From assembly GCA_016214985.1 (NCBI GenBank), contig JACRMM010000017.1:1-52246 (forward strand): 52,246 bases of DNA, given 5' to 3'. Origin of the DNA: Deltaproteobacteria bacterium. Its GTDB lineage: Bacteria > Desulfobacterota > Deferrisomatia > Deferrisomatales > JACRMM01. Positions within the stretch are counted from its first letter, which is position 1; every line of letters starts with the position of its first letter. The translations under genes were made by a program, and so were the position numbers. The notes beneath the pieces are model-generated. The model made no database searches. It saw only the letters and a list, made by a program, of their open reading frames with translations, and was not told the origin of the DNA. Below, piece after piece: positions 41,743-48,610 of this stretch.

Positions 41743-41878
41743 AAGTGACGCCGGGACGTAGGAAGTGACGCCGGGACGTAGGGAGTTTCGTAGTTTCCGG
41801 AAGTGACGCCGGGACGTAGGGAGTTTCGTAGTTTCCGGGAAGTGACGCCGGGACGTAGGGAGTTTCGTAGTTTCCGGG
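41743..41878. repeat. Tandem direct repeat of 38-39 bp, three and a half units
   Basis: Units start with AAGTGACGCCGGGACGTAGG at 41743, 41763, 41801 and 41840. The first is only 20 bp; the others continue with GAGTTTCGTAGTTTCCGG. There are no unique spacers, so it is not a CRISPR array. It lies near the RAYT transposase. The rest of 41653-42121 shows no gene. Confidence 0.85.
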
Positions 41879-42121
41879 CTGCGAAGGCGCCTCGTCCTGC
41901 GATCCGAGACGGTTGCATTTGGGATGCAGGTAGCCCGCCCGGGGAGAGCAACCGGTCGTGTTGCAAGAATCACTTGGACCGGTGGAAGATAGGGCAACGC
42001 CCTCTTGGAAGGAACGGACAACGACAATGGAAGGCCCGAGAGCCGTCTCAGCCTTTCGAGCAAAGCCGGCCCACTGCCATGCCTTCTCTTGGGGAGATCT
42101 CCCTGGGAAGAGAAGAGTGGG

Positions 42122-42150
42122 CCCCTACCCCGCGAAGGGTAGGGGCTTTC
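42122..42150. terminator. Hairpin past the 3' end of recombinase copy 2
   Basis: CCCCTACCC (42122-42130) and GGGTAGGGG (42137-42145) form a perfect 9-bp stem on a CGCGAA loop, followed on the plus strand by CTTTC. The recombinase reads toward it from the right. The T-run is weak on the plus strand and absent on the minus strand. Confidence 0.45.
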
Positions 42151-42151
42151 A

Positions 42152-43335
42152 CTACTCGGCCGGCGGCGCGGCCTCCGCGCCCGCCTCGCCGATCCTGCGG
42201 GACACGGCGTCGGCCGCCTCCCTGAGCTGCTCGTTGTTGAAGTTGATGGTGTACTTCCGGGTCGTGCGGGAGTCGAGGTGCCCGAGCATCTTGGCGACGA
42301 CGGCCTCGGGGTAGATGTGGCCCAGGAGGCTGCCCACCGAGTGCCTCAGGTCGTGCAGTCTGATCTTCGGGTCGATCCCCGCCCTCCTCTTCGCCCTCTC
42401 CCAGCTCCGCTGGGCCCAGCTGACCCGCCCCTGCCGGTTGTCGGCCGGGAACACGAAGTCGCTCCCGGGCCGCCGGTAGCCCACGGCCCTCTCGAGCGTC
42501 TCCTTCGCGATGTCGTTCAGGAGCACGAGCCGGCGCCGGCCGTTCTTCGTCATCCCCGCCTCGAGCCGGAGCGTGCCCGCGCCCAGGTCCACCTGTGCCC
42601 ACGTCAGGGAGAAGATCTCCGTCCTCCGGCACCCGGTCGCCGCCAGCAGCCGGATCGCGTCTGCCTCGGGCCGGTTGGCGTCGTCGTCAAGCGCCGCCAG
42701 CAGGTTGGCCAGCTCCGCGGGCGTGAGGAAGGTCTCCCTGGGCTGCTCGTGGAGCTTCTCGACCCCGAGGCAGACGTTCTTCTCGAGGCGCTCCCACTCC
42801 ACGCCCGCCGTCAGCACCGCCGAGACGAGCGCCATGACCCGGTTCCCCGGTTCGCCGACGCCCCCGATCGCTTCGACTTGACCGCGGCCTGGACCCTCTC
42901 GCAGTCCTTCTTCTTGACGGACGCCAGCGGGAGCCGCCCCAGCGTCGGCAGGATCCAGAGCCGCAGCCTGGCCACGTCGTCCTTCACGGACCGCTTGCCC
43001 TTCTCGCGGGCGTGCTCGAGGTACTGCTCGGCGTGCTTGCCGAAGGTGACGTCCTTGGCCATGCCCTTCCTCTCGTCGGCCGGGTCCTCCCCTCGGAGGG
43101 CCTTGGACCGGTACCCCATCGCCATCTCCCGGGCGTCCCGCGTCGTCAGCTCCGGCCAAGGCCCCAGGCAGAGCGTCCGCTTCCGCTGCCGCAGCCGGTA
43201 CTTCAGGTGCCAGCTCTTCCTCCCGCTGGCGGAGACGACGAGGCGCAGTCCCCTTACCTCGTCGTCGGAGTGCTCCACCACGCCGGCCGCTGGGCTTGGG
43301 AGCCCTGCGATCGTCTTCTCGTTCAGCCTAGACAT
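42152..43335 (-). pseudogene. Tyrosine recombinase (P4-type integrase), copy 2 with one frameshift
   Basis: From ATG 43335 the arm-binding and core-binding domains are intact to about residue 165 (VKSKRSGASANR). A single frame break near 42850 (CCGGGGAACCGGG) follows. The catalytic domain then reads cleanly in the next frame: TGCRRTEIF (first Arg), MTKNGRRR (beta-turn Lys), HDLRHSVGSLLGH (HxxR) and RKYTINFNNEQ with the nucleophile Tyr. All catalytic residues are therefore present and only the frameshift prevents expression. The last part ends with an Ala/Pro-rich tail. If the frameshift is a sequencing error, this would be the active integrase of the region. Confidence 0.85.
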
Positions 43336-43390
43336 CCTGTCCGTGCCTCCTGTCCTGCCCATCTCCGGCCCTCTTCCCGGGCTCTCTTGC

Positions 43391-43434
43391 CCGACCTAGG
43401 GTTCGTGAATCCGTAGGTCGGCGCCCCGCCGACC
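43391..43434. promoter_or_regulatory. Overlapping inverted CCGACC boxes upstream of recombinase copy 2
   Basis: CCGACCTA/TAGGTCGG followed by GGTCGGCG-CCC-CGCCGACC, as at 14535-14578. GAATCCGTAGGTCG (43407-43420) is identical to 14 bp of the tRNA-Arg remnant at 22794-22807. Confidence 0.45.
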
Positions 43435-43597
43435 CAGGTCCTTGATGGGCTGTTCGTTTTGTCGTTTCGTTCCGCGGCTCCTGCGGTCCCTCCGGCGGAA
43501 AACGCGCAGATTTGTCTGCCTCCCGGCCGACAGTTTCAGGGGACCGACTTGCGGGTTGAGGTGGGCGCCGGGGCCCCCCGCGGCGGCCGGAGGTGCG

Positions 43598-43669
43598 TGC
43601 CGAAAAGGCAGAAAAAGGCCGGCACCGGGGGGAGCGCCCACGATTCCGGCCTTTTGGAGCTTTCTGGCA
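43598..43669. repeat. 72-bp palindrome family, copy 2
   Basis: TGCCGAAAAG and CTTTCTGGCA form the outer arms; the right inner arm GATTCCGGCC is intact and the left one is changed to GGCCGGCACC. Same distance from the recombinase start as copy 1. Interval 43336-43680 carries no gene. Confidence 0.75.
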
Positions 43670-43683
43670 GCTGCATCCTTGCA

Positions 43684-43950
43684 GACCTGTCGCTGCCCGG
43701 TCGGGAGCTGGTCTTTGTCGATGAAACGGAAGTTTGGGGGAAGCCGCTTCCGCGCCTCGCCAGCGACTTCTTCCTCATGTGCGGGGTGCTACTGCCATCC
43801 GGCGGCTATCCTGCTGTGAAAGCCGAGCTCCAGAGTGCGTTGCCGGCGTAGACTCGGGAGTTCCACGCAACTGAAATAGTGAATCCGAAGAAGAGATCGC
43901 CGTTGAAACTGGTCCCTTTCGAGCAACGAGTCAGTTCTTTGCAGCTCCTC
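43684..43950 (+). pseudogene. DUF3800-like protein fragment
   Basis: ELVFVDETEVWGKPLPRLAS and FFLMCGVLLPSGG match the start of DUF3800 (RNase-H-like) proteins. After an in-frame TAG at 43849-43851 the same frame continues with FHATEIVNPKKRSPLKLVPF and EQRVSSLQLL, also typical of the family. No start codon remains. The 3' side is cut by a glycosyltransferase fragment on the other strand. Confidence 0.65.
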
Positions 43951-44281
43951 ACTGTCGCGGCAGAAGTCCTCCGCAACCGCCAACATCCGGTCGACGCCCG
44001 GCGAGAACATCTCCTGAAAGATGAAGTCGAGCTGCCGCAGCGGGTGCGACTCCTCGTGCACCCGTTGGGCGATCGCGGCCATGTCTCCCTCGTCCGTCCC
44101 GATGTGCCCCGGCGTCGATCAGCTTGACTCCCAATCGGCCCGCACGTCCCGCGTAGTCCTTGCGCTCGGCCGAAGTCACCGCGAGCGTCACGGTGTGGCC
44201 GGCGGCTGCCAACCCTCCGGCGAGCGCCATCATCGGGTTGATGTCACCGTCGCTTCCCCAGGTCTGCAAACTGATTCTCAT
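43951..44281 (-). pseudogene. N-terminal fragment of a UDP-glycosyltransferase-like gene
   Basis: From ATG 44281, MRISLQTWGSDGDINPMMAL and GGLAAAGHTVTLAVTSAERK are the usual start of GT1/GT28-type glycosyltransferases. The frame shifts near 44105 and continues with GTDEGDMAAIAQRVHEES and FSPGVDRMLAVAEDF before ending at the DUF3800 junction. About 110 of some 400 residues remain. Confidence 0.7.
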
Positions 44282-44359
44282 GTTTTCCCTCCTCCAGCAC
44301 TGCGCATCCGCGGCCCCTAACCTGTGGCTGCCCCGGGGTATGAACGCGTGGCTCCTCGG

Positions 44360-45313
44360 TCACCCGAAGAGCTGCTTCATTTTCATCAGAAGCGCCATGT
44401 CGCCACTGACCTGGTACTTCCCCTGCATGAAGGCGGCCTGGCCGTTCAGTTCCTTGCGAGCGATGGCGAGCCACACCTGCGACGGCGCCGTGATTGTCAG
44501 GGATGGAGCCGCATGATTTCCCTCGTGGAAGTTGCAGGCACCGCCACCAAGCTCGAGGTACGCGTCAAACGGTTCCTCCCCGCTCATCTTGAATTGGATG
44601 ATCCCCGAAACCCCTTTGACCGCTTCGGGATGGAATGCGGCGGGCATCGTTCGGAGCAATTCGCTGCAACTCGTCGGCAGCGGTCTCGAGCCGTTGTCGG
44701 GGGCGCTCGACCTTGAAGGGGTGACCGGCGTCTCCGCGTCGGCCCGGATCAGCTCCTTGATCCACTCGCGCCTCACCTCGCGGTCGTAGGGCGCCGTCTC
44801 GTAGACCTGCTGCACGCGGGCTTCGAAGCCGTTCAGGAGCCCTTTTTCCTCCCAGTGCTGGAAGTCTCCCACGGCGAACTCACGCTCCCGCATCACGAGG
44901 TCGCGCATGAAGAGGTAGGAGGAGAGGTCCTCGTCCGTTGCCGGGTAACGACGTTTCTCCCGGATCGCCCTCGCCAGGTCACGGGCCAAGTCGGTCGCCC
45001 GTGCGGAGACAAGGTCCTTGCCTAGGAATCCCCCGGGCTTGGTGGCCAGCGCGGTGAGACTTCCCACCGAGAAGCAGCCGAACACGTGAAGCATCCGCTC
45101 CAGGTAGTGGGCCGTGCCCACCTCTCCCCTCCCTGCCGAGACCGCGACGGCCAGGCCGGGCTTCCAGGTCGCCCGCGGCTTGTGGCCGAGGCTGAGAGAT
45201 CGGTCGATGAACGCTTTCAGCTGGGCGGTCACGTGCCCGAAGTAGACGGGCGAGCTGAGAATGACACCGTCCGCCTGCAGGAGTTTTGCTTGGTTCCCCC
45301 CCTCTTCGGGCAT
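44360..45313 (-). CDS. NADPH-dependent FMN reductase/flavodoxin-like domain fused to SCP2, 5' truncated
   Basis: A 317-aa frame. It begins within a flavodoxin-like domain (LLQADGVILSSPVYFGHVTA, about 11-30, and FIDRSLSLGHKPRATWK), lacking the first 50 or so residues with the FMN phosphate loop. A helical linker with YDREVRREWIKELIRA follows. The C-terminal 100 residues form an SCP2 sterol-carrier-like domain (GVSGIIQFKMSGEEPFDAYL and GQAAFMQGKYQVSGDMALLM). Without the phosphate loop, flavin binding is doubtful. The fusion suggests reduction of a lipid-like ligand. The truncation lies at the junction with the NhaA-side genes, so a rearrangement removed the 5' end. Confidence 0.75.
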   Translation of the reverse strand: MPEEGGNQAKLLQADGVILSSPVYFGHVTAQLKAFIDRSLSLGHKPRATWKPGLAVAVSAGRGEVGTAHYLERMLHVFGCFSVGSLTALATKPGGFLGKDLVSARATDLARDLARAIREKRRYPATDEDLSSYLFMRDLVMREREFAVGDFQHWEEKGLLNGFEARVQQVYETAPYDREVRREWIKELIRADAETPVTPSRSSAPDNGSRPLPTSCSELLRTMPAAFHPEAVKGVSGIIQFKMSGEEPFDAYLELGGGACNFHEGNHAAPSLTITAPSQVWLAIARKELNGQAAFMQGKYQVSGDMALLMKMKQLFG

Positions 45314-45317
45314 GCCG

Positions 45318-45449
45318 ATGAGCCTCGAGCTTGCTCTTCTTGTGGCGATCGCGATACTGGTCGGAATCTACGCGATCTGTCGCCGTGCAGACCGGATGAA
45401 TCGCCAAACAGCTGCCGGGTCCCGTCCGAACCCCAAGAGGAGCGGATGA
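45318..45449 (+). CDS. Small single-span membrane peptide
   Basis: A 43-aa frame, LELALLVAIAILVGIYAIC (about 3-21) followed by a basic tail. The spacing before the nhaA region suggests it is transcribed with it. No clear ribosome site, and its start overlaps the truncated reductase gene on the other strand. It may also be a remnant. Confidence 0.35.
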   Translation: MSLELALLVAIAILVGIYAICRRADRMNRQTAAGSRPNPKRSG

Positions 45450-45513
45450 CCGAACGCACCCAACCAGGAAATATCAACTGACGAACCGAACGAACGTTCT
45501 TCGCGAATTCTCC

Positions 45514-46626
45514 GTGCCCCTCATCGGGGGCGTGGTCGTTGCGCTCGCCCTGGTGAACCTGGCGCCGGAACAATACCGGGCTTTGGTTTACGCCCCGGTC
45601 ATCGCCGGACTGAGCCTCCACTTTCTCACCAACGACGTCTTCATGGTGTTCTTCTTCGCCATCGCCGCGGTGGAGATCACCCAAAGCTGCCTTCCCGGAG
45701 GCGACCTCAACCCTCCCAAGAAGGCCCTGAACCCTCTCTTGGCAACGTTGGGAGGCGTGGTCGGACCGGTCTCGGTGTATTTCCTCTTGAACCACTGGTT
45801 CGGCATGCCGGCTCTGGCAAACGGCTGGGGTATTCCCATCGCGACCGACATCGCACTCGCCTGGCTCGTGGCGCGATTTCTGTTCGGCCGAAACCATCCT
45901 GCCATCGCCTATCTGCTCTTGTTGGCCATTGCCGACGACGCCATCGGCCTCGCGATTATCGCCATCTTCTACCCCAATCCAGAAATGGCGGTTGCACCTG
46001 TTTGGCTCCTCCTCACGGCGGCCGGCACGGGGATCTCCTACCTTCTCCGGCGTCTGGCGGTGCGCAGCTATTGGACCTATCTCCTCCTGGGCGGAATTCC
46101 CAGTTGGATCGGCCTGTTTCGCGCGCACCTGCACCCTGCGCTGGCGCTCGTCTTCGTCGTTCCGTTTCTTCCGCACCCCTTCCGGGAGCACAAGCACCTT
46201 TTTGAAGAGGACCCCAAGGACTACTCCACCCTCGCCCGTTTCGAACACGAGTGGAAGGTGATCGTAGACTTCGGGCTCTTTCTGTTCGGACTCGCCAACG
46301 CGGGCGTTGGGTTTGCCGAGGTGGGTGCGGGGACGTGGCTCGTCTTGTCGTCGCTGCTCTTTGGAAAATCGTTGGGTATCTTTGGCTTTGCCCTTCTCGG
46401 GGTGGCGCTTGGCTTCTCCCTTCCGCAGGGGATGGGGAAGAGGACGCTGCTGGTCTTAAGCCTGATCGCCGCCATCGGCTTTACCGTGTCTCTCTTCATT
46501 GCGGGCGAGGCTTTCGCCGACCCGGTACTTGCGGGGCAGGCCAAGATGGGGGCCATGTTGAGCATTGGATTTGCCGGGCTAGCCTTCGCCGTGGGAAGGC
46601 TGCTGGGGATCAGGCCTGTGAAATGA
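45514..46626 (+). CDS. nhaA: Na+/H+ antiporter NhaA
   Basis: A 370-aa frame from GTG 45514 with 11-12 membrane segments. The ion-binding residues are present: TDIALAWLVARFLFG (Asp112) and AIADDAIGLAII (Asp141 and Asp142), equal to Asp133 and Asp163/164 of the E. coli protein. It exchanges Na+ for H+ at the inner membrane. Conserved N-terminal sequence (TNRTNVLREFSVPLIGG) extends upstream in the same frame without a start. An ATG with a GAGGAG site at 45447 opens the neighbouring frame and would join it if one A were restored in the short A-run near 45468. As written, translation would need the GTG. The stop overlaps the next gene's ATG. Confidence 0.85.
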   Translation: MPLIGGVVVALALVNLAPEQYRALVYAPVIAGLSLHFLTNDVFMVFFFAIAAVEITQSCLPGGDLNPPKKALNPLLATLGGVVGPVSVYFLLNHWFGMPALANGWGIPIATDIALAWLVARFLFGRNHPAIAYLLLLAIADDAIGLAIIAIFYPNPEMAVAPVWLLLTAAGTGISYLLRRLAVRSYWTYLLLGGIPSWIGLFRAHLHPALALVFVVPFLPHPFREHKHLFEEDPKDYSTLARFEHEWKVIVDFGLFLFGLANAGVGFAEVGAGTWLVLSSLLFGKSLGIFGFALLGVALGFSLPQGMGKRTLLVLSLIAAIGFTVSLFIAGEAFADPVLAGQAKMGAMLSIGFAGLAFAVGRLLGIRPVK

Positions 46627-47271
46627 TGAGCCGCACATCCCGCGCGGGCGGGCCCGTTCCGGGATTTCAGCCGGGGCTCGTGGCGGTGGGGTTCATCGGG
46701 CTGCTCGACTGGTGGACTGGCATCGGGGTCAACCCCGAGATCTTCTACGTCGTCCCGGTGGCGCTGACAGCGTGGTGTTCCGGGCGGGATACCGCTCTGG
46801 CGCTGTCGGCCACATCGGCGATTGGTTGATTCCTCGCCGACGTGCTCGGCGGCCACAGGTGGACGGTCGCCTCCTGGAAAGCGGGCGGGGGGCTGGCCGT
46901 GCTGCTGACGGTCGCCCTGGCCCTTGTCGTGGTGAGGAGAACGCTGGACGAACGAGTTCGGCTTGGGAGGAGCTTCACCTCTCTCTGGAAGCGCAGTACG
47001 CGGCCCGGGAAGAACTCACACAAAACAGCCGGGAACTGAGGCGTTCCAATGGCGAGCTGGAACAGTACGCCTACGTGGCTGCTCACGATCTCAAGTCCCC
47101 TCTGGTGGCCGTCGGGGGCTTCGTTCAAGAAGATCGTCGAGAGCCTCGGGGGCCGCATCTGGGTCGAGTCCACCCCGGGCCAGGGGGCAACCTTTCGGTT
47201 CACGCTGCCTCCGGCCAAGACGACAAGAGCGGCCTCATCCGCGTCTTGCGGCCAACAGGGGAGATCCTCCG
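46623..47271 (+). pseudogene. Sensor histidine kinase with stop codon, frameshift and internal deletion
   Basis: It starts at ATG 46623, overlapping the nhaA stop, with membrane segments (GLVAVGFIGLLDWWTGIGV, PEIFYVVPVALTAWCSG). An in-frame TGA stands at 46827-46829 where Trp fits (AIG-stop-FLADVLGG). A later frame gives the coiled coil and H-box ([18 protein letters not shown]). The ATP-binding domain is reduced to its last part ([20 protein letters not shown]), with the N and D boxes deleted. It is non-functional. Confidence 0.8.
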
Positions 47272-48216
47272 ATGACGCCGGTGCTGACCCTTACCATGAA
47301 CCCTGCGCTCGACAAGAGCTCGAGCGTGGAGCGAGTTGTTGCAGACCGCAAACTGTACTGCAAACCTCCCCGCTTCGAGCCCGGCGGCGGTGGCGTCAAC
47401 GTCTCCCGAGCGTTGCGAAAACTGGGGGGCGAGTCAGTGTCTCTCTTCCCCTGCGGCGGGCCGACAGGCCGCCAGCTCCTGGAGCTTCTCGAACAGGAAG
47501 GGCCCACCTGTCTTCCGATTCCCATCGAAGGCCGGACTCGGGAGAGTCTCGCCGTACACGACGAAACAACCGGCCAACTTTACCGCTTCGGCATGCCGGG
47601 GCCGCGCCTGCGCGAGGAGGAGTGGCGTCGGTGCCTCGAGGGACTGGCCGCCCTCGAGCCCAAGCCAGCGTACCTCGTGGCGAGCGGCAGCCTGCCGCCG
47701 GGCGTTCCCGCCGACTTCTACGCGCAGGTGGCGAGGATCGGCAACCGTGTGGGCGCCAGAGTCGTAGTGGATACTTCGGGCGAGGCGCTCCGCTTGGCTC
47801 TCCAGGAGGGGGTGTACTTGATCAAGCCCAACATCCGGGAACTGCGCGAGCTGACGGGGCGAGAGTTGCTCGACGAGACCGACCAGGAAGAGCTCGCCCT
47901 GGAGTTGGTCCGGACGGGCAGGAGCACGGCGGTGGCACTTTCCCTGGGAGCCGCAGGGGTGCTCTTGGCCACCTCCGAGGGTTGTGAGCGGGTGAGAACA
48001 CCGGTCGTGCCGATCAAGAGCAAAGTGGGGGCCGGGGACAGCATGGTGGCCGGCATGGTGTTGAGCCTGGCGCGGGGCATGAGCGTGCGGGAGGCGGTTC
48101 GCTTCGGGGTGGCGGCGGGAGCCGCCGCGGTCATGACGCCGGGCTCGGAGCTGTGCCGCCGAGAGGATGCGGAGCGGTTGTACCGGCAGCTCTCCGGATC
48201 GCAGCCGGCGTCGTGA
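47272..48216 (+). CDS. pfkB: 6-phosphofructokinase, PfkB type
   Basis: A 314-aa protein. Compared with E. coli PfkB the start [39 protein letters not shown] (35-53), [17 protein letters not shown] (137-153) and the anion-hole motif [20 protein letters not shown] (251-270, catalytic Asp256) are all conserved. It phosphorylates fructose 6-phosphate in the cytoplasm; 1-phosphofructokinase activity cannot be excluded. The ATG at 47272 follows the kinase relic; no separate strong promoter was seen. Confidence 0.92.
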   Translation: MTPVLTLTMNPALDKSSSVERVVADRKLYCKPPRFEPGGGGVNVSRALRKLGGESVSLFPCGGPTGRQLLELLEQEGPTCLPIPIEGRTRESLAVHDETTGQLYRFGMPGPRLREEEWRRCLEGLAALEPKPAYLVASGSLPPGVPADFYAQVARIGNRVGARVVVDTSGEALRLALQEGVYLIKPNIRELRELTGRELLDETDQEELALELVRTGRSTAVALSLGAAGVLLATSEGCERVRTPVVPIKSKVGAGDSMVAGMVLSLARGMSVREAVRFGVAAGAAAVMTPGSELCRREDAERLYRQLSGSQPAS

Positions 48217-48304
48217 CAAACGGCGATCCCAGGTGTCGGCTTGCCGCATTAGGCAGCGCAACCCTCTGGGAATAATAAACAGCGCGCAACGAAGGAAGAG
48301 AGTC

Positions 48305-48610
48305 ATGAGTGAGAAGCCCAGCGAGAAAGAAGAGGAACACTTTGCCCTGCAAGAGTTTTCGAGAAGGAGGAAGCTCGAAGAAGAAAAGCAAAGGTGTTTC
48401 GCCGATGATCAAAGGAAGAAGGAGAAGGACCTTCACTACATGAAGTGTCCCAAGTGCGGCATGGATCTCATCGAGATCGACTACAGGGAGATCAAGGTTG
48501 ACAAGTGCTCGGCCTGCGAGGGCGTCTGGCTCGACACGGGCGAACTGGAACGGGTCGCGAAGTTGGACAAGGGGGGCCTCGACAGGCTTTTCAGCGTCTT
48601 CAGCCGATGA
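48305..48610 (+). CDS. TFIIB-type zinc-ribbon protein, paralogue 2
   Basis: A 101-aa protein from ATG 48305 behind GAAGGAAGAGAG. A charged N-terminal helix precedes C49, C52, C69 and C72 in [20 protein letters not shown] and CSACEGVWLDTGEL. The ribbon region is almost identical to that of 37811-38119, while the N-terminal helix differs. The stop overlaps the start of the P-type ATPase by 4 bp (ATGA), indicating translational coupling and perhaps a role linked to the transporter. Confidence 0.92.
   Translation: MSEKPSEKEEEHFALQEFSRRRKLEEEKQRCFADDQRKKEKDLHYMKCPKCGMDLIEIDYREIKVDKCSACEGVWLDTGELERVAKLDKGGLDRLFSVFSR

Noticed and set aside
41743..41878. CRISPR array
   Set aside because: Units follow each other directly with no unique spacers, and no cas gene is present.
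38377..46829. UGA recoding (selenocysteine or Trp) in the cytochrome and kinase genes
   Set aside because: Both genes also carry frameshifts and missing motifs, no SECIS-like hairpin was seen, and UGA is the normal stop of many intact genes here.
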